Shown here: piece by piece, positions 17,351-25,657 of the stretch
Layout of the letters: every line of letters starts with the position of its first letter
Position numbering within the stretch: position 1 is the first letter of the stretch
Source of the DNA: an uncultured Phocaeicola sp.
GTDB taxonomy: Bacteria; Bacteroidota; Bacteroidia; Bacteroidales; Bacteroidaceae
Assembly (NCBI GenBank): GCA_944321015.1
Contig: CALUJS010000020.1
Location: 1 to 46,274 of the forward strand
DNA length: 46,274 nt
Reading direction: 5' to 3'
Translations under genes and position numbers: made by a program
The notes under the pieces: generated by a model
Told to the model about the DNA's origin: nothing
Databases searched by the model: none
What the model saw: only the letters and a program-made list of their open reading frames with translations

Positions 17351-17381
17351 CAAAGTTAAGTGTTTTTTTATTTGTTACAAC
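17351..17381 (-). promoter_or_regulatory. promoter of the TIM-barrel/SusCD locus
   Basis: On the minus strand, TAACTTTG (17351-17358) matches the -7 box. Nineteen bases further upstream is GTTG (17378-17381), one mismatch from the -33 TTTG. The box lies 32 bp before the ATG at 17318. Confidence 0.6.
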
Positions 17382-17510
17382 GAATTAACGCTCAAAATCT
17401 GTATTTCCGGATTGTTTCGAGTTGTTTTTAACATATGGAGCGGAGCGATGGCGCCGGAGCGAGGCGGTTGGCCGGGAAAAGTTGCGTGGCAATCCGCTCC
17501 GTGAGGGCCT

Positions 17511-17600
17511 TGTGAGCGGCGATATGCCCGCTCGGCTCCGGGGATATGTCCGCTCGCGAGCGTGCATATTCCCGCTCGCGGGCCGCAATATTGAGGCTCA
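17511..17600. repeat. 22-bp CATATG-family palindromic array
   Basis: Cores at 17521 (GATATG), 17543 (GATATG), 17565 (CATATT) and 17587 (AATATT), each 22 bp apart. The second spacer is the perfect 12-bp palindrome CGCTCGCGAGCG. The array lies in the 344-bp divergent gap between the TIM-barrel gene and the SpmAB gene. The rest of that gap holds their two promoters and no credible ORF. Confidence 0.87.
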
Positions 17601-17627
17601 AGATGGGGTACGTTGCGCGATAATTGC

Positions 17628-17635
17628 TACCTTTG
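17628..17635 (+). promoter_or_regulatory. -7 promoter box for the SpmAB fusion gene
   Basis: TACCTTTG matches TAnnTTTG and lies 27 bp before the ATG at 17663. It begins 28 bp after the end of the repeat array, so the array lies upstream of the promoter. Confidence 0.6.
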
Positions 17636-17662
17636 CGGCATTCAACCCGATGATGTGACGTT

Positions 17663-18898
17663 ATGGTATTGAACTATATTTGGATTGCTTTTTTCCTGCT
17701 GGCTTTTCTCGTGGCGTTGGCCAAGCTCCTGTTTTGGGGCGACACGGAAGTGTTTCCGGCCATGATAACCTCCACGTTCGATTCGGCCCGGACGGCTTTC
17801 GAGATTTCACTGGGGCTGACGGGCGTGTTGTCGCTCTGGCTGGGCATCATGCGCATAGGCGAGCGCGGCGGCGTGGTGACGGCCTTGGCCCGCTGGCTCA
17901 GTCCGCTGTTTTGCAGGCTGTTTCCCGATATCCCCAAAGGACATCCCGTGACGGGTTCCATCTTCATGAACATTGCCGCCAACATGTTGGGGCTTGACAA
18001 CGCGGCGACCCCCATGGGGCTGAAGGCCATGGAGCAGCTGCAGGAGCTGAACACCCGCAAGGACACGGCCACCAATCCCATGATTATGTTCCTGGTGCTC
18101 AACACCTCGGGCCTGACCGTCATCCCCATCAGCATCATGGTCTACCGCGCGCAGCTGGGCGCCGAGCAGCCTACCGACGTCTTTGTCCCGCTGCTGATAG
18201 CCACATTCTTTTCCACGCTGGCCGGCATCATCTGCGTGAGCCTCTACCAGCGCATCAACCTGCTCAACCGCACCCTGCTGCTGACCCTGGGCGGCGCCCT
18301 GCTGGCCGTGGTGCTTGTCATCTGGGGGCTGGGCAGCCTGTCGCGCGTGCAGATTGACGCGCTTTCCACCTCGGTGGCCAACATTCTCCTATACCTTATT
18401 ATAATAGTGTTCATCCTCTCAGGCGTAAGGCGGCGCATCAACGTCTACGATGCCTTCATCGAGGGAGCCAAGGAAGGCTTCCAGACGGCCGTGCGCATCA
18501 TCCCCTATCTGGTGGCCATTCTGGTGGGCATCGGCGTGTTTCGCGCGTCGGGCACGATGGACATGCTTGTCGACGGCATCGCGTGGGTGGTGGCCGCCTG
18601 CGGAGGCGACACCGACTTTGTGGGCGCGCTGCCCACGGCGCTGATGAAGCCGCTGAGCGGCAGCGGAGCGCGTGGGCTGATGGTGGACGCGATGACCACT
18701 TACGGCGCCGACTCGTTTGTGGGCCGCCTGGCCTGCATCTTCCAAGGCTCCACCGATACGACCTTCTACATCCTGGCCGTCTATTTCGGGAGCGTCGGCA
18801 TACGCCACACCCGTCACGCCGTGGCTTGCGGATTGCTGGCCGACCTGGCGGGCGTGATTGCGGCCATCGGCATGGCTTACCTCTTCTTCGGTTCGTGA
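17663..18898 (+). CDS. SpmA-SpmB fusion, nucleoside-recognition (Gate) membrane protein
   Basis: A 411-residue inner-membrane protein joining two domains that are separate spore-maturation proteins (SpmA and SpmB) in Firmicutes. The N-terminal half (about 1-200) contains 'LFPDIPKGHPVTGSIFMNIAANMLGLDNAATPMGLKAM', an SpmA hallmark. The C-terminal half (about 245-411) has 'EGAKEGFQTAVRIIPYLVAILVGIGVFRASG' and 'MKPLSGSGARGLM', the SpmB hallmark. In non-sporulating Bacteroidetes its role is unknown; the Gate fold is shared with nucleoside transporters. It has its own -7 box and is followed after 47 bp by ybeY, probably on the same transcript. Confidence 0.9.
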   Translation: MVLNYIWIAFFLLAFLVALAKLLFWGDTEVFPAMITSTFDSARTAFEISLGLTGVLSLWLGIMRIGERGGVVTALARWLSPLFCRLFPDIPKGHPVTGSIFMNIAANMLGLDNAATPMGLKAMEQLQELNTRKDTATNPMIMFLVLNTSGLTVIPISIMVYRAQLGAEQPTDVFVPLLIATFFSTLAGIICVSLYQRINLLNRTLLLTLGGALLAVVLVIWGLGSLSRVQIDALSTSVANILLYLIIIVFILSGVRRRINVYDAFIEGAKEGFQTAVRIIPYLVAILVGIGVFRASGTMDMLVDGIAWVVAACGGDTDFVGALPTALMKPLSGSGARGLMVDAMTTYGADSFVGRLACIFQGSTDTTFYILAVYFGSVGIRHTRHAVACGLLADLAGVIAAIGMAYLFFGS

Positions 18899-18945
18899 GC
18901 GGGCCGTCGATATTGAACTTCAAAACCTCATAACCTCAGAATCAT

Positions 18946-19371
18946 ATGATAACTTATCAGACCGACGGCGTGAAGATGCCGTCCATCAAACGGCGCGAGA
19001 ACAGCGCGTGGGTGAAGGCCGTGGCGGCTTCCTATGGCAAACGGGTGGGCGAGATTGCCTACATATTCTGCAATGACGAGAAGATACTGGAAGTGAACCG
19101 CGAGTATCTGCAACACGATTACTACACGGATATCATTACGTTTGACTATACCGAGGGCGACGTCATCAGCGGCGACCTTTTCATCAGCCTCGACACCGTG
19201 CGCACCAATGCCGAGCAGGTTGGCGCCGCCTACGACGAGGAGTTGCACCGCGTCATCATACACGGCATACTCCATCTCTGCGGCATCAACGACAAAGGCC
19301 CGGGCGAGCGCGAAATCATGGAAGCTGCCGAAAACCGCGCCTTGGCGCTGCGCGCTAAAGCGAATGGATAA
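18946..19371 (+). CDS. ybeY: endoribonuclease YbeY (rRNA maturation factor)
   Basis: A 141-residue metalloenzyme of the UPF0054 family needed for 16S rRNA 3'-end processing and ribosome quality control. It contains 'YLQHDYYTDIITFDY' (family 'fLnhdy.TDVLSFp') and the zinc motif as H106-GILH110-LCG. In the usual HGxLHLxGxDH, a third histidine follows; here the sequence reads 'GINDKGPGE', so the third ligand is not histidine and may be Asp116 or water. I recall the same change in other Bacteroides YbeY proteins, so it is probably a lineage trait and not decay. It follows the SpmAB gene by 47 bp and converges on the dipeptidase fusion gene. Confidence 0.92.
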   Translation: MITYQTDGVKMPSIKRRENSAWVKAVAASYGKRVGEIAYIFCNDEKILEVNREYLQHDYYTDIITFDYTEGDVISGDLFISLDTVRTNAEQVGAAYDEELHRVIIHGILHLCGINDKGPGEREIMEAAENRALALRAKANG

Positions 19372-19434
19372 TTGACAATGGACAATTGGCCATGCGGCAT
19401 CGTAATTGTCCATTTCCATTGTGCATTGTCAATT
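19370..19434. repeat. AT-rich inverted repeat between ybeY and the dipeptidase gene
   Basis: Left arm AATTGACAATGGACAATT (19370-19387) matches the ends of a longer right arm (19404-19434) that begins AATTGTCCATT and ends CATTGTCAATT. The right arm has about 13 extra bases, as if one sub-unit were duplicated. It spans both stop codons of the convergent genes and could form a bidirectional terminator hairpin or be a small dispersed repeat. Confidence 0.7.
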
Positions 19435-21180
19435 TCCTTGTGCCTGTTCCATCACGCGCAGGAAATTGCCTCCCCACAGCTTGCGGATGTCTTCCTCCGA
19501 ATAACGTTCGGCCAGCAGGCGGCGGGTGATGTTGATGACTTCCGATGCCGACGCGCAACCCGGCACGCCGCCGTCGCCGTCGAAGTCGGTGCCGATGCCC
19601 ACGTGGTCGATGCCCATGATGCTGACCATGTGGTTCAGGTGTTCGATGATGTCGGGCAGTCCCGCCTGCCCGTCCGGACGCAGAAAGCCGCCGTAGAGAC
19701 ACACCTGCGCCACGCCTCCGCCATGGGCCAGGGCGCGCAGCTGTTCGTCGGTCAGGTTGCGCGGATGGTCGCACAGCGCGCGGCACGACGAGTGGGAGCA
19801 CACGATGGGCACAGTGCTGCACGACAGCGCGTCATGGAAACTCTCCTCCGACGCATGGGAGAGGTCGACAAGCATCCCCACGCGGTTCATCTCGCGCACC
19901 ACCTCGCGCCCGAAAGCGCTCAGTCCGCCATGTTCGCGGTTGCCCCGCGCGGAGTCGCAGATGTCATTGTCGCCGTTGTGGCAGAGGGTCATGTACACCA
20001 CGCCCCGACGACGGAAACGCTTGACGTTGCTCAGGTCGCGCCCGATGGCATACCCGTTCTCGATGCCCGGCATGACGGCTTTCTTTCCTTCCCGCTTCAG
20101 GCGCGCCACGTCGGCCGGCGTGCGTGCGATGTCGACGTAGGAAGCGTTGGCATGCACCATTTCCTCTATCTGGTTCAGAATGCGGTCGGCCTTGGCCGTG
20201 GCGGCAAGCAGTGATTCCGGGTCGCGCTCCCCTTGTTTCAGATAGGCCACCATGATGGTGGCGTCAAGCCGGCCTTCGCTCATCTTGTGCAGGTCGACCA
20301 GGATGCGCGGGTCGCGGCTGTGGAAGCGGATGTTCTCGTGGAAGAACATGGGCGTGTCGCAATGGCTGTCGAGCGTCACGATGCGTGCGTGCACGGCTTT
20401 GGCCCGGCTGAACGACTGCGCCTCGTCCACCAGCCAGCGGAAGAGGGGCAACATGCTGTCGTCGCCCGCCAGCGTCATGCACTCCGGATGCCACTGTACG
20501 CCCAGCATGGACTTGTATTCCGTCGATTCCACGGCTTCGATGATGCCGTCTGCCGCACGGGCGCTGACACGGAAGCCCGGAGCAGGCTCGCTCACCGCCT
20601 GATGGTGGAACGAGTTCACCGGCAACACGTCATTGTCGGGAAACAGGCGCGACAGGACGGTGCCCGGTTCCATGCGCACCGTGTGCGAGGCATAGGCGCG
20701 GTCCAGCTCCTGGCTGTGCTTGATGCACTTCGTTCCCGCCTGCGTGCCGATGTCCTGATAGAGCTTGCCGCCCAAGGCTGCGGTCATCACCTGGATGCCC
20801 CGGCATATGCCGAGCATGGGAATCTGGCGGTCGGCCGCCAGGCGCGCGAGCAGCAGCTCCTGACGGTCGCGACGGTGGTTGATGCCATGCAGCTCCTCCA
20901 CCGGCTCCTCGCCCAGAAAGAGCGGATTGATGTCGCCCCCGCCCGTGAGCAGGATGCCGTCCACGCTCTCCAGCGTGGAGAGTAGCGCGTCGCGCTCTTC
21001 ATAAGGGGGGATGATGAGAGGGACGCCTCCGGCACGCAGCACGGACGTGCAGTAGCCGTCGGCCAAAGAACAATTCCCGTCACTGAAGTTGGCAGTCACT
21101 CCAATGACGGGCAATCGTTTATATCCGGGGTATGAGGCATGCAGGTCCTCATACGCCTTTCCGATGTCAAAGGTTTGCAT
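19429..21180 (-). CDS. peptidase C26-like hydrolase fused to M19 membrane dipeptidase
   Basis: A 583-residue two-enzyme fusion without a signal peptide, so probably cytoplasmic. Residues about 22-255 form a class I glutamine-amidotransferase-like hydrolase (gamma-glutamyl-GABA hydrolase, PuuD type) with the nucleophile Cys126 in 'LGICRGIQ' and the His231/Glu233 pair in 'QWHPE'. Residues about 265-580 form a renal-dipeptidase-type M19 zinc peptidase with H273xD275 ('DSHCDTP'), bridging Glu374 ('PGIENG'), His442 ('DLSHAS') and His463 ('CSHSSCRA'). All key residues of both domains are present. Together they could cleave gamma-glutamyl and then dipeptide bonds, as in glutathione or cell-wall peptide salvage (inference). 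It is the last gene of an Lrp-DUF4491-fusion operon. Confidence 0.92.
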   Translation of the reverse strand: MQTFDIGKAYEDLHASYPGYKRLPVIGVTANFSDGNCSLADGYCTSVLRAGGVPLIIPPYEERDALLSTLESVDGILLTGGGDINPLFLGEEPVEELHGINHRRDRQELLLARLAADRQIPMLGICRGIQVMTAALGGKLYQDIGTQAGTKCIKHSQELDRAYASHTVRMEPGTVLSRLFPDNDVLPVNSFHHQAVSEPAPGFRVSARAADGIIEAVESTEYKSMLGVQWHPECMTLAGDDSMLPLFRWLVDEAQSFSRAKAVHARIVTLDSHCDTPMFFHENIRFHSRDPRILVDLHKMSEGRLDATIMVAYLKQGERDPESLLAATAKADRILNQIEEMVHANASYVDIARTPADVARLKREGKKAVMPGIENGYAIGRDLSNVKRFRRRGVVYMTLCHNGDNDICDSARGNREHGGLSAFGREVVREMNRVGMLVDLSHASEESFHDALSCSTVPIVCSHSSCRALCDHPRNLTDEQLRALAHGGGVAQVCLYGGFLRPDGQAGLPDIIEHLNHMVSIMGIDHVGIGTDFDGDGGVPGCASASEVINITRRLLAERYSEEDIRKLWGGNFLRVMEQAQGN

Positions 21181-21211
21181 AGTTTGTTTGTCCGCGTCCG
21201 ATAAAAGTCGT

Positions 21212-21523
21212 TCAGAACTTGTATTTCCGTTTCGGGTTCTTGGGGAACCAGCCTTTTTTCACCCGCTCTTCCTGCTCGAATATCTCCTTGATGGTCCAGA
21301 ACGAGGAGAAAGCGAACACGCCCAGCAGGGTGGAGGCCAGCACGTCGGCGACGCACAGCGAGCCCGCGACGCCCCCTATGCCCAGCAGCAGGAACACCCA
21401 CCAGCAGCGCGTCCCGAAATGGTATTCGCACTTCACCACCACCGGATGGAAGAAGCCGATGATGAGGAAGGTGCAGATGCCGATAATCAGACCGGAGAAA
21501 TGCAGGTGCGTCAAGCCTTCCAT
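21212..21523 (-). CDS. DUF4491 family membrane protein
   Basis: A 103-residue protein with three predicted membrane segments (about 8-28, 40-58, 62-78) and a basic tail 'KKGWFPKNPKRKYKF'. It begins 'MEGLTHLHFSGLIIGICTF' and contains 'FHPVVVKCEYHFGTRCWWVF', which I recognise as DUF4491, a Bacteroidetes family of unknown function. Its ATG follows the Lrp-type regulator stop by 6 bp and its stop precedes the dipeptidase fusion start by 31 bp, so the three genes are very likely one transcript. The context suggests a role in import or handling of peptides or amino acids, but nothing in the sequence proves this. Confidence 0.85.
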   Translation of the reverse strand: MEGLTHLHFSGLIIGICTFLIIGFFHPVVVKCEYHFGTRCWWVFLLLGIGGVAGSLCVADVLASTLLGVFAFSSFWTIKEIFEQEERVKKGWFPKNPKRKYKF

Positions 21524-21529
21524 GCGGGC

Positions 21530-21991
21530 TTATTTTTCGCTGATGGGAACTTCCTTCTTGATGCTCTGCTCCAGCGAGATGAGCGTTTCGGTGGCCGTCA
21601 CGCCGGGAATCTCCTGAATGCGGCGGTTGAGCAGTTCCATCAGGTGTTCGTTGTCGCGGGCGTAGAGCTTGATGAGCATCGTGTAGGGACCGGTGGTGAA
21701 GTGGCATTCCACCACCTCGCGGATGTTTTCCAGCTGGGCCACGGCGTCCTTGTACATGGAGCCTTTTTCCAGCTTCACGCCGACATAGGTGCATGTGCTG
21801 TAGCCCAGGCTCTTGGGGTTCACATGATAGCCGGAACCGATGATGACGCCCAGGTCGATCAGTCGCTGCACGCGCTGATGGATGGCTGCACGCGAAACTC
21901 CGCATTCGGCTGCTACGTCTTTGAACGGGATACGGGCATTCTGGGAAATAATCTCCAGGATGCGGCGGTCTAAGTTATCAATTCTTTCCAT
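21530..21991 (-). CDS. Lrp/AsnC-family transcriptional regulator
   Basis: A 153-residue feast/famine regulator. Residues 1-60 form the AsnC-type winged helix ('MERIDNLDRRILEIISQNAR' then 'DVAAECGVSRAAIHQRVQRL'); residues about 65-145 form the amino-acid-sensing RAM domain ('ECHFTTGPYTMLIKLYARDNEHL', 'IPGVTATETLISLEQSIKKEVP'). I start at the ATG of 21991. An in-frame extension to 22270 would run through a promoter box and the 22-bp repeat array, and its residues are translated repeat. It heads the DUF4491-dipeptidase operon and probably controls it in response to an amino acid. Confidence 0.94.
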   Translation of the reverse strand: MERIDNLDRRILEIISQNARIPFKDVAAECGVSRAAIHQRVQRLIDLGVIIGSGYHVNPKSLGYSTCTYVGVKLEKGSMYKDAVAQLENIREVVECHFTTGPYTMLIKLYARDNEHLMELLNRRIQEIPGVTATETLISLEQSIKKEVPISEK

Positions 21992-22029
21992 TATATCGAG
22001 GGTTTGATTGTTTGATGTCACTTTGGAAG

Positions 22030-22037
22030 CAAATATA
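22030..22037 (-). promoter_or_regulatory. -7 promoter box for the Lrp-type operon
   Basis: The minus strand reads TATATTTG, matching TAnnTTTG, 38 bp before the ATG at 21991. It confirms that the start is not further upstream. Confidence 0.6.
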
Positions 22038-22189
22038 GCCATTATTCTGAATCTATCGACGTTTTGACATCTTTTTTTCGCCATTTCCTGAAAATTTGCA
22101 GGATTTGAGGGCTTGAAAGTGGCTTTTCCCCGTGTTTCGGGCAACATAAAGTCGGCCGGAGGCGGTGACATCCGCGCGGAAAATGCCGC

Positions 22190-22269
22190 CATATGCCCGC
22201 TGCCGGGCGGGCATATGGACAGACGCGAGCGCCCATATGTCCGCTCGCGAGCCGGCATATGGACGCTCA
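22190..22269. repeat. 22-bp CATATG palindromic array, left copy flanking the fimbrillin island
   Basis: Four perfect CATATG cores at 22190, 22212, 22234 and 22256. The sequence through 'CGCTCAAAGGGG' is nearly identical to the copy at 26562-26649: I count two differences in about 84 bp, in the same orientation. The 313-bp gap around it (21992-22304) otherwise holds only the Lrp promoter and unassigned sequence. Confidence 0.9.
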
Positions 22270-22304
22270 AAGGGGTGATTTGGGCGGGTCGGATTCCTCC
22301 GCAA

Positions 22305-22736
22305 TCAGTCGCCGGACGCGGCTTCGTCGCTCTCCTCGCCCTGCCATTCCGTGAACGTGACGTCGTCGTCGGCGGCGAGGGCGCAGGTGTAGCCGCCGCT
22401 CGTGTTGCGGAAGCGATCGGGCGTGAACTGCACGCGCAGGCCGGTTATCTGGTCGCTGCTCACCTCTTCCCGGGTGGCCACGCCGTTGCCTGCCGAGGTG
22501 GTGGCGTAGCGGAACCACCCCAGTCCCTCGAAGTGCACGGAGCGGCTTTCCTTCATGAAGCCGACCATGACGGCGGGCAGGGCACGGAGCACGGCGCGGG
22601 TGTCGGCGGACGACACGGTCGATTCGCGCGCGATGCGCTCGGCCAGCTCCTGCGTTTCGACGGGTTTGCCCACGGTGACGCTGCGGGGATACCACAGCTG
22701 GTTGACTGCTTGTTGTATTCGTCTCCAAAAAATCAT
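22305..22736 (-). CDS. HU-like DNA-binding protein (HU-related, Bacteroidetes type)
   Basis: A 143-residue protein of the HU-related family common in Bacteroidetes. Recognisable parts are 'WYPRSVTVGKPVETQELAER' (about 19-38), 'VLRALPAVMVGFMKESRSVH' and 'FEGLGWFRY', which follow the HU pattern of two helices and then a beta arm. The arm continues with 'GLRVQFTPD', and the acidic tail (EESDEAASGD) is typical of the group. The ATG at 22736 gives a start similar to relatives; an alternative ATG lies at 22763. It probably bends or coats DNA. It lies between the left repeat copy and the fimbrillin gene, with 134 bp to the fimbrillin stop. Confidence 0.8.
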   Translation of the reverse strand: MIFWRRIQQAVNQLWYPRSVTVGKPVETQELAERIARESTVSSADTRAVLRALPAVMVGFMKESRSVHFEGLGWFRYATTSAGNGVATREEVSSDQITGLRVQFTPDRFRNTSGGYTCALAADDDVTFTEWQGEESDEAASGD

Positions 22737-22870
22737 GCAAACATTCTTTTTGACGCCTTTCATACCGTTTCGTCAAGCGTTCTTGCAACCGCCTGGCTGA
22801 CACTGCCTTCGGCTACAGTTCCGCTTGATTGGTTGTTGATGAAAGGCGGGTGTGACATAATGGTTGCCGT

Positions 22871-25657
22871 TTACCGCTTGGTTTCTTTTACGGGGCGCAC
22901 GGGAAAACCATACGCATGGCTGAAGTTACCCAACGGATTGATATAGACAGAGCCGAAACGCAAGCAGCGTGCCTCCACAGGTGCCTCATTGGGCTTGTTG
23001 TAGGGGGTGACGGTCCAATAATATCCGTTCATATTGACATAGGTCAGCGCGCCATTCTGGTAATTGCGGGCTCCCGTGGCCGGATAATAGATGACGCCGC
23101 CTGCGGCATCATGCGTATTGTTATCCATCTTATTGCAATAAATCTCCCACCCCACATTGGTGTCAGAAGAATATTCATATGGGGAATTGACTTGATTCGC
23201 CGGATATGGAGTATTGTCCCATCTGACTTCTTGCCTGTTGCAGGTAACTCCCGTAAACGCATTCGAAGGCGGTACGCAATAGCCGACGGGCGACGGGTCG
23301 TAAACGGTCTTGACTATCGTATTGTCATTGGCTTCCGAAGAGCTGTTGTCGGCATTCCACAGATTATAGAAGAAGGTTTCCCCGAGCGTTACGCCGACAT
23401 AATTGTCCAGGCCCGTATAGAATGTACAAGGGTTCTGTATGTAGGAGCCGAGCGTCATGGCATCTGATTCCTGTTCTGTTGTATGGCTATATCCCGCTCC
23501 ATAATAACAGTCTTTGTCCTTTCCGTCCTTGTTGGAACCCGGCTTCATCGGGTCTTTGCGGCCGAACTGGAAGTAGGGCTGATAGCCGTATGCTTCCACC
23601 CGTTCCAGCTGCTTGATGGTCATATCCTTGGTCTGGCCGCTCCCTTCCTGCCTGAACCGCACTTTTACTTCGCGGGCCTCATACTTCACGAGGTCTTCAA
23701 AGCACCAGCCGATGTTGAGTCCCATGAACGTATATGTCCGGTTCTGATGGTTGGTCACCCGCTGGTCGTTTTGCGATTCCAAAGGATTGAAACGGCTCAC
23801 GACAGCCGCATCCTTTCCCGGTATGAAATCCGTCACCCAGACATGCCAGCTCCAGATGATTTTCTGATTATTGTCGCGGACAGCCACAACGGCATTGCCT
23901 TGTCCGATGGATGCTTGTGGAACTTCAAATATTAATTCCTTTTTGTCTTGCGATAGTGCTATGTTCCGCACCAAGTTCTGGCGGTCTTGCCAAAGCAAAA
24001 CGGCATCTTTTATTTGAATGTCTTTGTCTTCGTAGATATATGGTTTTTGAATGTCATTTCCTATATAATTCTTAAACGTCTTTAGTACATAATCCCCGTT
24101 TTGTAAATTAGATGTGTAAGACGACTGGTTATCTTGCCCGTTCTTGATGGCATTGCCATATACCAAAGGCAGGCTGTACTTGCCCGGCGCATTGATGACA
24201 TAGCAGTTGGCCGTGTTTTGTACCTCTGTCCCTCCTGTGTTGTTCGACAAATTGTAGGTGCCGCTTACAGATGTTGCCTTCTTTAGTGCGGCATCATGCG
24301 GATTAGTCTGCGTTGTGGAAACTTGTTTGCTGATGCCCACCTCATAGGATGTCAGGTTCGTACTGCCGTTGCCGTTGGCTGTGAAGGTTGATAACCAGTC
24401 GGGTTTGGCAGACCATGTTTTGCCGCCATCCGTTGAGAACTCGGCTGTCCATTCGGCGGGTTCGTTCCTAACCACATTGTTTTTGGTTATTTGCTTGTAG
24501 CTTTGTATTTGGAATTGTCCTTTATCGTTTCCGTCACGAAGCTTGCCATCGTAGGTAAATTCGATGTTTTCAGTCGGCATTTCAAAAGTATATTCGATGA
24601 CTTCCGGAGAGTAGGATATTTTATAGACCACCGTATATCCTTTCATCCACTCCTTTTTGTCGCTGATGCTTGCGGTCAGTGTCTGTTCTCGGCCGTCCTC
24701 GTCTTTATACTTCACTTCAATCTCGGCGCCATCCGGCAGTGTTTGCGGAATCATCATGAAGGTGTTCTCGCCCGTGGTCAGTTCGGTTTCTTGCGGTGTG
24801 TTCTCCGGTTCTTTTATGGCGAGGGTGTATGTGCCTTCGGCTTTTCCGCTCGTGGTCCACTTGCTGTCGGCTACGGAATAGGTGCCGCTGCCATATACGT
24901 TCTTGATGGCGATGGAGGTGATGGCGTTCTCCAGCCCGGCGCCCACCTTGAATTTCACGGCGGTGCAGAGGTGGGAGAATCTCAGTGACATGGTGCTCCG
25001 CTTGTCGCCTTTGACGCCGGTCTCCCAATAGGCCAGCAGGTCTTTCTGTTTCGTGATGTCTGTCGGCACGTTGTAGGTCAGGGTCGGCGCGCCCGTCTTC
25101 TCGCCGAAGATGCTTCCCGTTTCATCGTGGGGCGCATAGGCAAAGAACGCCATGTTGTATGCTTCGCCGGGCCAGAAGCGGGGCGGGTTGAAACCGTATG
25201 TGCCGCCGTCGGCGGTGGCTTTCTCGTTGTAGATGTAGTTGGGAGTCTGCGTGCCGTCCCATTCGCCTTGGTAGGCATAGGCCAGCACGCCGAATCCGCC
25301 GTATTGTTCCTCAAACGTCGTGTTGGTGACCACTGCGCCGCGTGTGGCGATGCGCTCCGCGTCCGGTGTGGCGGGTGTGGCAATGCTGTCTGTCTCCGTG
25401 GTGTGCAGATAGAGGGTCCGGCCGCCTTGGGCGTTGTGCAGTGTCGTCACGCTGTGGCGTGTGACCGGCGCTGTGGCACGGGTTTGGGCAGATTTGTCCG
25501 CGTTCCGGCTTCCGGTCGCGATGGATGGGGTGAAGGCGATGCCGTCCGTCGGGGTGTCGTGGCGGAGCAGCTCGTTGTCCGTGCATGAGGCGGCAAGCGA
25601 AAGCATCAGCACGACAGCCGTGCCGCCTATCCGACTGCGTAAGTTCAGTGATTTCAT
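22871..25657 (-). CDS. large fimbrillin-family surface lipoprotein
   Basis: A 928-residue secreted lipoprotein. The signal peptide ends in lipobox 'MLSLAASC' (lipidated Cys about 25). Residues about 30-330 form a fimbrillin-like domain ('YAYQGEWDGTQTPNYIYNEK', 'RFWPGEAYNMAFFAYAP', 'LRFSHLCTAVKFKVG'). The middle and C-terminal parts contain 'NTANCYVINAPGKYSLPLVYGNA' split over strands and a terminal 'YDPSPVGYCVPPSNAF...GFPVRPV' module often found in large Bacteroides fimbrillins. It could be a pilus tip or stalk subunit or a surface adhesin. Base composition is uneven: about 23900-24130 is visibly AT-rich while the N-terminal coding part is GC-rich, which suggests mosaic origin. I start at the ATG of 25657, since an upstream extension lacks a signal peptide. 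Confidence 0.88.
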   Translation of the reverse strand: MKSLNLRSRIGGTAVVLMLSLAASCTDNELLRHDTPTDGIAFTPSIATGSRNADKSAQTRATAPVTRHSVTTLHNAQGGRTLYLHTTETDSIATPATPDAERIATRGAVVTNTTFEEQYGGFGVLAYAYQGEWDGTQTPNYIYNEKATADGGTYGFNPPRFWPGEAYNMAFFAYAPHDETGSIFGEKTGAPTLTYNVPTDITKQKDLLAYWETGVKGDKRSTMSLRFSHLCTAVKFKVGAGLENAITSIAIKNVYGSGTYSVADSKWTTSGKAEGTYTLAIKEPENTPQETELTTGENTFMMIPQTLPDGAEIEVKYKDEDGREQTLTASISDKKEWMKGYTVVYKISYSPEVIEYTFEMPTENIEFTYDGKLRDGNDKGQFQIQSYKQITKNNVVRNEPAEWTAEFSTDGGKTWSAKPDWLSTFTANGNGSTNLTSYEVGISKQVSTTQTNPHDAALKKATSVSGTYNLSNNTGGTEVQNTANCYVINAPGKYSLPLVYGNAIKNGQDNQSSYTSNLQNGDYVLKTFKNYIGNDIQKPYIYEDKDIQIKDAVLLWQDRQNLVRNIALSQDKKELIFEVPQASIGQGNAVVAVRDNNQKIIWSWHVWVTDFIPGKDAAVVSRFNPLESQNDQRVTNHQNRTYTFMGLNIGWCFEDLVKYEAREVKVRFRQEGSGQTKDMTIKQLERVEAYGYQPYFQFGRKDPMKPGSNKDGKDKDCYYGAGYSHTTEQESDAMTLGSYIQNPCTFYTGLDNYVGVTLGETFFYNLWNADNSSSEANDNTIVKTVYDPSPVGYCVPPSNAFTGVTCNRQEVRWDNTPYPANQVNSPYEYSSDTNVGWEIYCNKMDNNTHDAAGGVIYYPATGARNYQNGALTYVNMNGYYWTVTPYNKPNEAPVEARCLRFGSVYINPLGNFSHAYGFPVRPVKETKR

